Shown here one piece after another: positions 1 to 8,539 of a stretch of 64,000 bases of DNA. Under the pieces are notes generated by a model. The model was not told the DNA's origin. It saw only the letters and a list, made by a program, of their open reading frames with translations, and did not search any database. The DNA is from Euryarchaeota archaeon UBA439 (lineage in GTDB: Archaea > Thermoplasmatota > Poseidoniia > Poseidoniales > Thalassarchaeaceae). The stretch covers positions 62,420 through 126,419 of the forward strand of contig DANB01000011.1 of assembly GCA_002497245.1 (NCBI GenBank), written 5' to 3'. The position numbers were made by a program, and so were the translations under genes. Every line of letters begins with the position of its first letter. The first letter of the stretch is position 1.

Positions 1-32
1 AGAAAGTATTTCTCTAATTCGGCTGTTGTCAT
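1..32 (-). CDS. 5' end of an unidentified gene (partial)
   Basis: Only the first ten codons lie in the window, reading MTTAELEKYF and running off the left edge. The ATG follows an AGTGAT Shine-Dalgarno-like motif and lies 25 bases downstream of the moaC stop on the same strand. It is therefore probably the next gene of the molybdopterin operon, perhaps moeA or another Moa gene. Too little is visible to identify it. Confidence 0.45.
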   Translation of the reverse strand, partial: MTTAELEKYF

Positions 33-57
33 ATCACTTCGGAGTAGTAATCAGCAT

Positions 58-552
58 TCAATTATGTTGGTCTCCTTTGCTCTTTTTTATAACTTGAACA
101 TTGGTGATTCTAGATTCTGGATATTGGCCATCTGAATCTTTCTCAATAGATTTCAACATATCCCATGCGCATAGTAATCCTGCATTAACTCCGCATAATG
201 CTTCCATTTCAACTCCTGTCATCCAATGAGTTCGAACTGTAACCGTACATCTAAGATTAGAACCTTCAATATTCCATTCTACAGAGCAACCTTCAATTGG
301 GATAATGTGACAGTGAGGTAAGATTCTTGGAGTTTCTTTTACCGCCTGAATTGATGCAATAGTTGAAATTTCTCTGACATCACCTTTTTTTGAACGTCCT
401 TTAACTGCATTAATACCTGAAGATGACAATTCCAAAACTCCTGTAGCAATCGCCTCACGGAAAACTACATCTTTACTACCAACATCAACGATAGCAGACC
501 ATGAATCTTTTAATTCATCGACGCTCATGTAATCTTCGGAGAGAGTACTCAT
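58..552 (-). CDS. moaC: MoaC, cyclic pyranopterin monophosphate synthase
   Basis: This is the second enzyme of molybdenum cofactor synthesis. It rearranges the MoaA product (3',8-cyclo-7,8-dihydro-GTP) into cyclic pyranopterin monophosphate in the cytoplasm. The 164-residue length is normal for MoaC. Visible signatures are the N-terminal IVDVGSKDVVFREAIATG block (about 21-38), LPHCHIIPI (78-86), TGVEMEAL (112-119) and WDMLK (130-134), whose Asp and Lys match the catalytic pair of the family. moaE lies 36 bases upstream on the same strand, so the two form an operon. An internal Met at residue 9 is an alternative start. The cofactor implies a molybdo- or tungsto-enzyme elsewhere in the genome. 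Confidence 0.95.
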   Translation of the reverse strand: MSTLSEDYMSVDELKDSWSAIVDVGSKDVVFREAIATGVLELSSSGINAVKGRSKKGDVREISTIASIQAVKETPRILPHCHIIPIEGCSVEWNIEGSNLRCTVTVRTHWMTGVEMEALCGVNAGLLCAWDMLKSIEKDSDGQYPESRITNVQVIKKSKGDQHN

Positions 553-588
553 TATTCAGATAAACGGAAGTTAAATCTGAGATAAAAA

Positions 589-1017
589 TCATCCAAGACC
601 TTGTTTCCAAATTTCACCATCAGATCTTACTTCTTTTTTCCACAATGGTGCTTCTAATTTAAGTTGATTAATTAACCAAGAACAAGCTTCGAAGCCGGCC
701 TCCCTATGTTTCGAGCCGACATGAATACAGACTATAGGCTCGGATGGTTCAACTATGCCAATTCTATGTGCAACTAAAACTGATTTGACGCTAAATTTAT
801 CTATAGAAGTTTTGGCAATATCTGAGAGAATATGATTTAATTTATTTTCCCAAGCATCAAATTCAAGTCTCTTGACTTTGATTCCATTATCGTCACCTCT
901 TGTTAATCCTACAAATGAAACTACACTTCCACATCCTTCAATATTCAATAAAGAACGAAGAAAGTTTGGATCGAGTTGATCCTCTTCTATTCTAATGATT
1001 ACTTCCTCTTTTGACAT
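589..1017 (-). CDS. moaE: MoaE, molybdopterin synthase catalytic subunit
   Basis: The large subunit of molybdopterin synthase transfers sulfur from thiocarboxylated MoaD to cyclic pyranopterin monophosphate. I place the start at the internal ATG (MSKEEVIIRI), because the 26 upstream residues in the longer frame have no family counterpart and run toward the divergent gene. In this numbering FVGLTRG is at about 35-41, VAHRIGIVEPSEP at 82-94, KHREAGFEACSWLI around 103-116, and the catalytic-lysine region QLKLEAPLWKKE at 118-129. Length is about 142 residues, typical for MoaE. It is the first gene of a leftward moaE-moaC operon. No moaD-like gene is visible here. Confidence 0.94.
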   Translation of the reverse strand: MSKEEVIIRIEEDQLDPNFLRSLLNIEGCGSVVSFVGLTRGDDNGIKVKRLEFDAWENKLNHILSDIAKTSIDKFSVKSVLVAHRIGIVEPSEPIVCIHVGSKHREAGFEACSWLINQLKLEAPLWKKEVRSDGEIWKQGLG

Positions 1018-1119
1018 CTGAGTAACCCGCTTCTGAACGGTTCGAGTACAAATTATCGGATGAACTCTTTGATTGTAAATGACCAAACCTTTCAAACAAT
1101 ATACCTCATACGCAAATGC

Positions 1120-2343
1120 GTGAAGGAGAGGATTGACATCTTGGGGGCGGGTCTATCAGGCCTTGCTGCAGCGACAATACTCGCCAAGGCAGGTAAAGAA
1201 GTTCATGTTCACGAGATACGTAAAAATAGCGGTGCAAGATTTGATGGTGATTTTCAAGGAATTGAGAATTGGACAAGTGAAATTGACTTTTTTGATGAAA
1301 TGAGAGACTGGGGGCTGGAACCAGAAGAATTCAAATCAAATGCATTTGATATAATTGATTTGATTCATCCCGATGATGTCATTACAAATCCAATAACTAA
1401 TGGTACAGCTTTTAGAGTTGTGGAGAGAGGAACAGACGAACATTGCATAGATCAAGGGTTCAAACGGATGGCAATTTCAGCCGGTGCAAAAATTCACTAT
1501 GGAGTTAAAGTTAGTCCTGATGACTGCGATATCGTAGCAGCAGGCCCAAAAGACTCTAGTGCACTTGCTTTCGGAGAAATCTTCCATACGGATCATCCAA
1601 ACCATGTAGCCTTCCAATTGAATGATAAATTGGCACCGGGCGCCTATTCATACCTGATAATAATTGATGGAGTAGGGCTGATTTGTACATGTTTATGGAG
1701 AAAACAAAAGAAATCAGGAAGATATCTTAATGAAACCATAGCTTGGTATGAGTCAAACTACGAATTGAATAGGATACCTATCAAAAGAGTTGGTGGGAAG
1801 GGGGATTTCAGTTTACCAAAAAAATATATTCATGAAGATAAGATATATGTTGGAGAAGCAGGAGGCTTGCAAGATTTCATGTGGGGTTTTGGTATGAGGT
1901 ATGCAATTACTAGCGGAGTTCTAGCAGCACAATCGATTCTCAATCAATGTGACTATGAGGTTGAAGTAAGGAAGAGACTTGTTCCTTTGATCAAAATAAG
2001 TGCAATAAATAGATTCTTAATGAACAGAGTTGGAGATAGAGGATTTAAATTTATAGCAAAATATTGGATGAGAGATCAAGAAAAGAAGGGAGATGGGTTG
2101 AGTTTTATGAAGTGGGTATATCAACCCGGCATTTTCAGAAAATCACTTTGGCCTCTTGTTAAATTGTCTATGTTGAGGAAAAAGAAATTGAAAGATGGGC
2201 GGATAGTTCATAGGATGCCATTTAGAGAATCTTTGAAGAGAGATTTATGGGAACCCAGCGATAAAGCTAACCATATAGCTGAACAATGGAATGAAGTTAG
2301 AAAAGGCGGTGCAAACCTCTCATTCAGTGAATCTGATGCTTAA
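1120..2343 (+). CDS. FAD-dependent oxidoreductase, geranylgeranyl reductase family
   Basis: The protein starts with a dinucleotide-binding fold (DILGAGLSGLAAA, Gly-x-Gly-x-x-Gly near residues 9-14). Further on it has the second FAD-contacting motif VGEAGGLQDFMWGFGMRYA (about 244-262), the hallmark order of the geranylgeranyl reductase/PHBH-like flavoprotein family. Members hydrogenate isoprenoid chains of archaeal lipids or hydroxylate substrates; the substrate here is unknown. I favour the GTG at 1120 because the Rossmann strand begins at once after it. An in-frame ATG at 1060 would add 20 residues with no family match. The C-terminal region (about 270-407) is rich in basic residues. It is divergent from moaE and precedes the CoA-metabolism block. 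Confidence 0.75.
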   Translation: MKERIDILGAGLSGLAAATILAKAGKEVHVHEIRKNSGARFDGDFQGIENWTSEIDFFDEMRDWGLEPEEFKSNAFDIIDLIHPDDVITNPITNGTAFRVVERGTDEHCIDQGFKRMAISAGAKIHYGVKVSPDDCDIVAAGPKDSSALAFGEIFHTDHPNHVAFQLNDKLAPGAYSYLIIIDGVGLICTCLWRKQKKSGRYLNETIAWYESNYELNRIPIKRVGGKGDFSLPKKYIHEDKIYVGEAGGLQDFMWGFGMRYAITSGVLAAQSILNQCDYEVEVRKRLVPLIKISAINRFLMNRVGDRGFKFIAKYWMRDQEKKGDGLSFMKWVYQPGIFRKSLWPLVKLSMLRKKKLKDGRIVHRMPFRESLKRDLWEPSDKANHIAEQWNEVRKGGANLSFSESDA

Positions 2344-2399
2344 AATTAGCATTACTCTGATTCCGTTTCTTTCATTAACGAATTGTCTGTGCGACATAC

Positions 2400-3260
2400 A
2401 TGACTTCATGGCCAGACCTTGAGCCTATGCCCAACAAACTAGTGAATTATGGCGTTACTGAAAACGGCATAGCCATTATTGAACTGATATCAGACACTGA
2501 TGGAAAACCTCTTGAAGAAGGTAGAACATCTGTTAATACTTATACTCGAGAAATGTGGGAAGACATAGATCAGGCAATTCTTAATGCAAGATTTGACGGA
2601 GATGTCTCTGTAATATTATTAACAGGGCATGGCGAGAAATTTTTCTCAGCAGGAGCAAGTATAAACTATCTCAATACATTATCTCCGAGATACAAATATT
2701 TCTTTTGCCTACATGCTAATGAAACACTATCTCGCCTTGAGCAAACTCCAAAATTAGTTATTGCTGCACTCAATGGACATACAGTTGGAGGCGGCCTAGA
2801 GATTGCTATGGCAGCAGATATTAGAATTGCTCACAAAGGTAATTTCCAAATTGGTCTACCAGAAGTTTCGCTGGGAGTCCTAGCTGGAACTGGAGGTACT
2901 GCAAGATTATCACGACTAGTTGGTAAAGCAAAAGCAATGGAAATAATGGTCACAGGAAGAAAATTCTCATTCGAAGAAGCTAGAGATATGAGTTTAGTTC
3001 ATGACATATATGATAGTATCAGTTTAGATGAGTTTAGAATGGATGTATTGGATTATGCCGGACAATTTACTTTGCCTCTAGCAGCTGCTAAAGCTATTGG
3101 AAATATCAAACGTAGTGTACAAAGTGGTATTGAAATACCTCTTGAATACCATTTGGCATTAGAAAGAGAATTACAGTCAGATCTATTCCAATCGGAAGAT
3201 GCGAAAGAAGGAATAGCATCCTATGTTGAGCGTAGAACACCTAGGTTCAAAGGGAAATAA
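2400..3260 (+). CDS. Enoyl-CoA hydratase (crotonase family)
   Basis: This crotonase-fold protein of 286 residues has the oxyanion-hole segment FFSAGASINYL (about 81-91). It also has both glutamates used for hydration: E134 in GGGLEIAMAAD and E155 in LPEVSLGVLAGTGGT. It should therefore add water across a trans-2-enoyl-CoA, as in beta-oxidation or aromatic-CoA degradation. The N-terminus carries about 20 extra residues compared with the minimal fold. It lies 54 bases upstream of the BoxB-like oxygenase on the same strand. A TATA-like TCATTAAC sits about 27 bases before the ATG, consistent with a leaderless transcript. Exact substrate unknown. Confidence 0.88.
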   Translation: MTSWPDLEPMPNKLVNYGVTENGIAIIELISDTDGKPLEEGRTSVNTYTREMWEDIDQAILNARFDGDVSVILLTGHGEKFFSAGASINYLNTLSPRYKYFFCLHANETLSRLEQTPKLVIAALNGHTVGGGLEIAMAADIRIAHKGNFQIGLPEVSLGVLAGTGGTARLSRLVGKAKAMEIMVTGRKFSFEEARDMSLVHDIYDSISLDEFRMDVLDYAGQFTLPLAAAKAIGNIKRSVQSGIEIPLEYHLALERELQSDLFQSEDAKEGIASYVERRTPRFKGK

Positions 3261-3314
3261 TATTCTGTGCCAAATGTACATTTATTCATATACTAACATC
3301 GCTCCGGCAAATAT

Positions 3315-4457
3315 ATGTCAGGTAGCGAAATAGTAGAAGGATATACCCCGAACTTTGAGGCATGGATTAGAGACTTCAATGAATGGCAAACAAGAATTGG
3401 TTTTGACCCATCTTGGTTAGGAGATTACAGATTCGATATAAAATTTGACTGGGATACTGCCGGAGATTCTATTGAGTTTGGAGATTTCAAGGGTATGCCA
3501 AAGTGGGAAAGAAGGATGCAGATACCACAACAGAATATTAGAGATGCAATAATTAGCATGGTTAGTGTACAAGGAGATACAGAATTTGCGAGTGTAGAAC
3601 AACAAAATCATCTTTTAGCTACTGCACCAACGGAATATGATAAAAAATCTGCATTAAGAATTATGTGTGAAGAACAGAGACATGGTTGGCAAATGGCCTA
3701 CCTATTATGCACTTATTTTGGTGAACAAGGAGTTAGAGAAGCAGCAAAACTACTGGAGAGAAATGCTCAAGATGGAACAAGAATTCTAGGTTCATTCAAT
3801 GCCCCAATAGATCACTGGCTTGATTTCTTCTGTTTTACGCATTTTATAGATAGAGATGGGAAATATCAACTTAAGATGCTCAGCACATCTTCATTCAAAC
3901 CACTTGCAGCATCAATGGGGCCCATGCTTAAAGAAGAGTCATTCCATCTTGGAACTGGAGCAAATGGACTAAGAAGGATTGTTAAACAAGGAGTAATACC
4001 TTGTGAATTATTACAAAAATATTTGAATAAGTGGATTAGTACTGGTCTAGATTTGTTTGGTACTGACGATTCTACTAGTGCACAATGGGCTTATGTTTAT
4101 GGCGTTAAAGGAAGATATGATGAAAGAGAAAGTGATATTGAAGCAGATAGAGAGCACTTAAATGAAGCCAGTCGAGATTTATATTTCCAAGAACTTCGTG
4201 AAGAGATGCGAAGGATTAGTGCTGCTAGGAAAGAAGGTGAGCCTGAACTTTTCATACCATCAGACAAATTTAATAGAGGAATAGGCAACTATGCTGGAAA
4301 GAATTATACAATTAAGGGTGAAAAGTTCGAAGGTTCTGATGAAGAATATAAAGAATATCTAGTCAGCGTATTACCAACAGAAGAAGATGAACATAAACTG
4401 ATGAATGATTACATGAAACAAGAATGGATCCAATATCGCGAATGGAAAGGTAAATGA
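3315..4457 (+). CDS. BoxB/PaaA-like diiron acyl-CoA epoxidase
   Basis: A ferritin-like diiron oxygenase resembling BoxB, the catalytic component of benzoyl-CoA 2,3-epoxidase, more than PaaA. The BoxB-like block VQGDTEFASVEQQ (85-97) is followed by TAPTEYD, then ILGSFNAPIDHWLDFF, DRDGKYQLKML and LFGTDDSTSAQWAY. Likely iron ligands are E90, E120 and H123 (ExxH), D179 or D181, and E208 and H211 (second ExxH), a complete set. At 380 residues it is shorter than my recollection of bacterial BoxB (about 470). Neighbours are crotonases, a hydroxyacyl-CoA dehydrogenase and an aldehyde dehydrogenase, which supports an aerobic CoA-thioester ring-epoxidation role. No reductase (BoxA) or BoxC is visible. 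The true substrate is not established. Confidence 0.82.
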   Translation: MSGSEIVEGYTPNFEAWIRDFNEWQTRIGFDPSWLGDYRFDIKFDWDTAGDSIEFGDFKGMPKWERRMQIPQQNIRDAIISMVSVQGDTEFASVEQQNHLLATAPTEYDKKSALRIMCEEQRHGWQMAYLLCTYFGEQGVREAAKLLERNAQDGTRILGSFNAPIDHWLDFFCFTHFIDRDGKYQLKMLSTSSFKPLAASMGPMLKEESFHLGTGANGLRRIVKQGVIPCELLQKYLNKWISTGLDLFGTDDSTSAQWAYVYGVKGRYDERESDIEADREHLNEASRDLYFQELREEMRRISAARKEGEPELFIPSDKFNRGIGNYAGKNYTIKGEKFEGSDEEYKEYLVSVLPTEEDEHKLMNDYMKQEWIQYREWKGK

Positions 4458-4475
4458 TTGTTGGTTGGTGATTAT

Positions 4476-5036
4476 ATGCAACATGTAGCCTTATTAGCCT
4501 TTGATAAACAAAAGTGTAAACCATTCTTTGATAGATTGACCGAATTATTCTATGAACATCATCATTCTGCAAAAGAAAATGCCGAAGAATATGAGAAATT
4601 ATTGTATATGGTGAAAAAACCATATGATAATAACATGTTAGATATGATTGATGAATGGATGGGGCTAGAAAAAAGGGAATGGCGAGAAGAAACAACTAGG
4701 GAAGTAAAATTAGCACTATATGCAATTAGATATCCGGACACCCTTCTACTAGATAGCTTTACAGAAAACCCCAGATCTGATCTTAAAAGACTCTCAGCAT
4801 ACTTACATTTTACCCATCATACATATGCAATATGGGATGAAGATACTAGAAAAGGGCTAGAAAAAATTGGAATTAATATTCCTGAAACAGAAGTAGCTGA
4901 CCCGTTCATCTATGGAGCATATGTAAGTGCGATAGAGTTATTGAAAGATGTTGCACCATTTACATGTTTCCTAGAACATGATGTACCAAGACAAAGGCTA
5001 TTTCAGTCGGCTCTAGCAGCATATGGAAGAGAATAG
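4476..5036 (+). CDS. Conserved-looking hypothetical protein downstream of BoxB-like oxygenase
   Basis: I do not recognise this 186-residue protein. It is predicted to be soluble and helical, with a central block RLSAYLHFTHHTYAIWDEDTRK that looks like a conserved core, and acidic/basic heptad-like stretches near the N-terminus (YEHHHSAKENAEEYEK). The ATG at 4476 is chosen because GGTGAT lies six bases upstream. A TTG directly after the oxygenase stop codon is possible but less likely. The gene begins 18 bases after the oxygenase ends, so the two are very probably co-transcribed, and it may be an accessory or assembly protein for the epoxidase. That role is inference from position only. Confidence 0.75.
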   Translation: MQHVALLAFDKQKCKPFFDRLTELFYEHHHSAKENAEEYEKLLYMVKKPYDNNMLDMIDEWMGLEKREWREETTREVKLALYAIRYPDTLLLDSFTENPRSDLKRLSAYLHFTHHTYAIWDEDTRKGLEKIGINIPETEVADPFIYGAYVSAIELLKDVAPFTCFLEHDVPRQRLFQSALAAYGRE

Positions 5037-5068
5037 TGAGCAATACCTATTGACTATGCCCATTACGT

Positions 5069-5965
5069 ATGTGTATGCAAGTGCGCACTGTGGCAGTCAT
5101 AGGGGCTGGGACAATGGGTTCTGGCATAGCTCAAGTTTGTGCACAAAGTGGGTTGCAAACCAAGATTTTTGATGCTTTTCCTGAAAGTTTGGATAAAGGG
5201 ATGGAAAGAATTTTTGCATTTTGGGATAAAGGCATAGAAAAAGGTAAAACAAGGAAAAATGAGAAAGAAGAGTGGAGTCTGAATTTAAAATCTTGTTATG
5301 AGATATCGGAGGCGCTAGAAAATGTTGACTTGGTTATAGAGGCAGTTCCAGAAATTATGGAATTGAAAAAGGAGATTTTTTTGAAAATTGATAAATTAGC
5401 ACCAAAGCATGCAATACTTGCCACCAATACTTCCAGTTTACCAATTTCAGAGATTGCAAATGTTACTAACTGTCCTGAAAGAGTAATTGGTATGCATTTT
5501 TTTAATCCAGTACCTATAATGAAACTTCTCGAGTTAGTGAAACATGAGAAATGCTCTGAAGAAACTATCAAATTGGCTCAGTCAATAGGCCTAAAAATAG
5601 GTAAAGAAACAATCCTAGTCAACGATGTTCCAGGATTCGCGACTAGTCGATTAGGAGTAATTATCGGAAACGAAGCAATCAAGATGTTGTCTCAAGGAGT
5701 AGCATCTGCCAGCGATATCGATACTGCAATGAAGCTTGGATATAAGCATCCTATGGGGCCTTTGGAACTTTCAGACTTAGTAGGACTGGATGTAAGAAGA
5801 GATATCTTGAATAGTTTGGCAGAATCTTTCAATGATGAATCATATAGACCTCATCCATTGTTAAATAACTTGGTTTTAGAAGGCAGTTTAGGTAAAAAAA
5901 CGAATAAAGGAATTTATATCTGGGATGAAAATGGCAAGAAAGAAAGGGATGACTTGCCAAGATAG
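5069..5965 (+). CDS. 3-hydroxyacyl-CoA dehydrogenase (3-hydroxybutyryl-CoA dehydrogenase type)
   Basis: An NAD(P)-dependent dehydrogenase that oxidises (S)-3-hydroxyacyl-CoA to the 3-keto form, or runs the reverse reaction. At 298 residues it is the stand-alone type. The Rossmann motif is VIGAGTMGSG (10-19). Catalytic residues are visible in NTSS (120-123), H143 in GMHFFNPVPIMKLLELV and E155. The C-terminal dimerisation domain begins at VPGFATSRLG and includes HPMGPLELSDLVGLD. Two ATGs six bases apart (5069 and 5075) are both plausible. It lies 32 bases after the unknown gene and eight bases before the SemiSWEET, on the same strand. It can act directly after the hydratase at 2400-3260. Confidence 0.93.
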   Translation: MCMQVRTVAVIGAGTMGSGIAQVCAQSGLQTKIFDAFPESLDKGMERIFAFWDKGIEKGKTRKNEKEEWSLNLKSCYEISEALENVDLVIEAVPEIMELKKEIFLKIDKLAPKHAILATNTSSLPISEIANVTNCPERVIGMHFFNPVPIMKLLELVKHEKCSEETIKLAQSIGLKIGKETILVNDVPGFATSRLGVIIGNEAIKMLSQGVASASDIDTAMKLGYKHPMGPLELSDLVGLDVRRDILNSLAESFNDESYRPHPLLNNLVLEGSLGKKTNKGIYIWDENGKKERDDLPR

Positions 5966-5973
5966 GTGTTCAA

Positions 5974-6243
5974 ATGGCTAGTCTTATTGTTGAATCGATA
6001 GGCATTATTGCTGGTACACTTGGAGTTGTTGCTTGGATACCTCAATTAGAGAAAGTTTGGAAGCAGAAAAAACATGAAGGAATCTCATTACCGACACTAT
6101 ACTTAATTTGTACTGCATTATTGTTATGGCTAATTTATGGTTTGATTATTGGCTCGATTTCTATAATTATCTCAAATCTTGCAGCTTTAGCATGTATCTT
6201 GAGTTTGATGTACGGAGTTATTAACTTAAGAAGGATTGAGTAA
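5974..6243 (+). CDS. SemiSWEET-type small membrane transporter (PQ-loop)
   Basis: An 89-residue protein with three membrane segments (about 5-25, 40-62 and 65-85). A PQ motif lies in the first (GVVAWIPQLEKVWKQKK), which is the layout of bacterial and archaeal SemiSWEETs. These dimerise to form a facilitative sugar or small-solute carrier. AGGTGT sits seven bases before the ATG, and the gene follows the hydroxyacyl-CoA dehydrogenase by eight bases. It is therefore probably the last gene of the same operon. Whether it moves a sugar or a substrate or product of the neighbouring catabolic genes cannot be told from sequence. Confidence 0.85.
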   Translation: MASLIVESIGIIAGTLGVVAWIPQLEKVWKQKKHEGISLPTLYLICTALLLWLIYGLIIGSISIIISNLAALACILSLMYGVINLRRIE

Positions 6244-6249
6244 TAGAAT

Positions 6250-7038
6250 TCATTCTTCACCAAAAATCGGATTTCTCTTCTCTAAAAATGCAGAAACTCC
6301 TTCTGCAAAATCAGGAGTTAAAGATGAATTAGTGATTAGTAGTTTTTCGAACTCAAGTTGAGTTTCCATGAAAGTAGATGTTGAAGCATCGATTAATTGT
6401 TTAGTAGATCTACGACTTGCTTCTGCCCAATTCCCCCATTTTTCTGCTACTTTAATTGCGCATTCTAGAAGTTGTTCAGATTCGACTAATTCGTCAACGG
6501 CACCATATTCTAATGCCTTTTCTCCACTCCATACTTCATTTTCAAAAAAGAATTTTTTTGTTCGTTGTGTTCCAACAAGTCTAGGGAGTAACCACGTAGT
6601 GCCGCCATCAGGAGACAATCCTAGAGAGAAGAATGCTGCGGCTAATTTTGCTTCAGGGACACATATCCTATAATCAGCACACAAAGCTAAACCCAAACCA
6701 CCGCCTGCTGCGGAACCATTTATTGCTGCAACAAAGATTTTTTCAGAGGCACGAATTTTCAATTCCATAGGATGAAGGATTGACGTCAGACCACCCACTA
6801 AATCAGAAATACTGCCGTCATCTATTGCGGAAGCAAATGAGTCTATGTCAGCTCCAGAACAGAAGAATTTCCCAGTTCCGGTCATTACTATTGATTTTAT
6901 TGATGAGTCTTCAAGTAAGTTGTCTATAACATCTGACATTGATTTTATAGATTCCATATTTAATCCATTTCTTGATGTTTCTGCAGATAAAGTGACCAAA
7001 GCCACACTGTTAGGTAGATGTTCGACTGTAATAGTCAT
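6250..7038 (-). CDS. PaaG-like enoyl-CoA isomerase (crotonase family)
   Basis: This 262-residue crotonase has FFCSGADID (58-66) as its oxyanion loop but lacks both hydratase glutamates. The first is glycine (GGGLGLALCAD), and the second position reads LSPDGGTTWLLPRLVG with Asp144. This Asp in an xPDxGGTWLLPR context is typical of PaaG, the ring 1,2-epoxyphenylacetyl-CoA isomerase, and of delta3-delta2 enoyl-CoA isomerases. It is encoded convergent to the SemiSWEET with a six-base gap. CTAATAGTG lies about 27 bases upstream of the ATG, suggesting a leaderless start. Next to a BoxB-like epoxidase an isomerase acting on an epoxide or oxepin is attractive, but that is inference. Confidence 0.85.
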   Translation of the reverse strand: MTITVEHLPNSVALVTLSAETSRNGLNMESIKSMSDVIDNLLEDSSIKSIVMTGTGKFFCSGADIDSFASAIDDGSISDLVGGLTSILHPMELKIRASEKIFVAAINGSAAGGGLGLALCADYRICVPEAKLAAAFFSLGLSPDGGTTWLLPRLVGTQRTKKFFFENEVWSGEKALEYGAVDELVESEQLLECAIKVAEKWGNWAEASRRSTKQLIDASTSTFMETQLEFEKLLITNSSLTPDFAEGVSAFLEKRNPIFGEE

Positions 7039-7106
7039 GATTATCCGAGTAGGTATTCACTATTAGAATGCGTGAATATCTAAAGTAAGTACTCCTCGCA
7101 CTGTCC

Positions 7107-8525
7107 ATGCATACACGAGACCAACTGTATATCGATGGGAAATGGGTTCTACCAATGGGAACTGGAAATATAGATGTAATTAACCCTGCAACGGAAGAAA
7201 TAATTGGAAAAATTCCAGTTGGTTCCGTAGAAGATATTGACAAAGCAGCTTCTGCTGCAAGAATTGCTTTTGAGTCTTGGTCAAAAAGTAGTATAGAATC
7301 GAGGATAGATATTCTGAATGCCCTCTCAAATGCACTGAAGGAAAGAGGAGAAGAGATTGCTCAGACTATTACTGCTGAGGTAGGCACTCCTATTGGTTAT
7401 TCTAGAGTTGCAATGGTAGGTACACCAAGAGTTGTGTCTAGGAGTTATGCAAAAATTCTAGAAAATTTTGATTGGGAAGAAAAAGTAAGAAACTCAATTA
7501 TTTGTAAAGAACCGATTGGAGTTTGCGCATTTATTACACCTTGGAATTTTCCTCTACACCAGATAATTGGTAAAGTTGCTCCTGCAATTGCTGCTGGATG
7601 TACAATGATATTAAAACCATCAAAGGAAGCCCCATTAAGTGCATTTATTTTAGCAGATATTTTACATGAAATAGGATTACCTCCTGGAGTTTTTAATTTA
7701 GTTTCGGGACACGGGTCTGAAATTGGGAATTATATGTCGAGTCATCCGGAAGTAGATATGGTCTCATTCACCGGTTCAACAGGAGCTGGAGTTTCTGTAA
7801 GTGAAGCCGCAGCACCTACAGTCAAGAGAGTAACATTAGAGCTAGGCGGTAAAAGTGCGAATGTGGCCCTAGATGATGCAGACCCGATTTTAGTAGCAAA
7901 AAAAGCCATAGGGGCTTGCCATCAAAATAGCGGACAAACATGTTCAGCATTAACCAGACTTATTATCCCAGAGTCTATGAGTAATGAAGTTTACAAAATT
8001 ATAGCGGAAAAAAATAATTCTTACCATCCGGGTGATCCTTTAGAAGAAAATACAAGATGTGGGCCTATGGTAAGTTTAAGACAACAAAAAAGTGTTAGTA
8101 AATATATTGAATCTGGAATTAATGAAGGTGCTACTTTGATTTCTGGTGGTCTAGGAATGCCTGAAGGTATTTCCAAAGGATTTTATGTGAAGCCAACTAT
8201 ATTCGCAAATGTAACTACTGAAATGAAAATCTGGAAGGAGGAGATTTTTGGCCCTGTTTTGGTGATTACAACTTATAAAAATGAAAAAGAGGCTCTTATG
8301 TTAGCAAATGACTCAATATATGGTCTATCCGGAGGAGTCTGGTCTAAGGATGAAGAACGAGCGATAAGATTCGCTAAAAAAATGAGAACGGGTCAGGTGA
8401 GTGTAAATGGAGGGGCATTCAATGTTAGTGCACCTTTTGGCGGATACAAGCTTTCAGGTAATGGAAGAGAACTTGGCACGCATGGGCTTAATGAGTTTCT
8501 AGAAATTAAATCAATTCAGCTTTAA
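7107..8525 (+). CDS. NAD(P)-dependent aldehyde dehydrogenase
   Basis: A standard aldehyde dehydrogenase superfamily enzyme of 472 residues. Key features are N147 in TPWNFP, the general base E245 in LELGGKS, and the nucleophile C279 in NSGQTCSA. The FTGSTGAG cofactor loop lies at 221-228 and EEIFGPV is near the C-terminus. It oxidises an aldehyde to the acid, releasing NAD(P)H. The specific substrate is unknown; in a pathway of the Box type a semialdehyde dehydrogenase (BoxD) would follow ring cleavage. The gene is divergent from the PaaG-like isomerase, about 70 bases apart, with TATA-like sequences for each within that space. It is convergent with the next crotonase. Confidence 0.93.
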   Translation: MHTRDQLYIDGKWVLPMGTGNIDVINPATEEIIGKIPVGSVEDIDKAASAARIAFESWSKSSIESRIDILNALSNALKERGEEIAQTITAEVGTPIGYSRVAMVGTPRVVSRSYAKILENFDWEEKVRNSIICKEPIGVCAFITPWNFPLHQIIGKVAPAIAAGCTMILKPSKEAPLSAFILADILHEIGLPPGVFNLVSGHGSEIGNYMSSHPEVDMVSFTGSTGAGVSVSEAAAPTVKRVTLELGGKSANVALDDADPILVAKKAIGACHQNSGQTCSALTRLIIPESMSNEVYKIIAEKNNSYHPGDPLEENTRCGPMVSLRQQKSVSKYIESGINEGATLISGGLGMPEGISKGFYVKPTIFANVTTEMKIWKEEIFGPVLVITTYKNEKEALMLANDSIYGLSGGVWSKDEERAIRFAKKMRTGQVSVNGGAFNVSAPFGGYKLSGNGRELGTHGLNEFLEIKSIQL

Positions 8526-8539
8526 AAAATTGTTATTTA

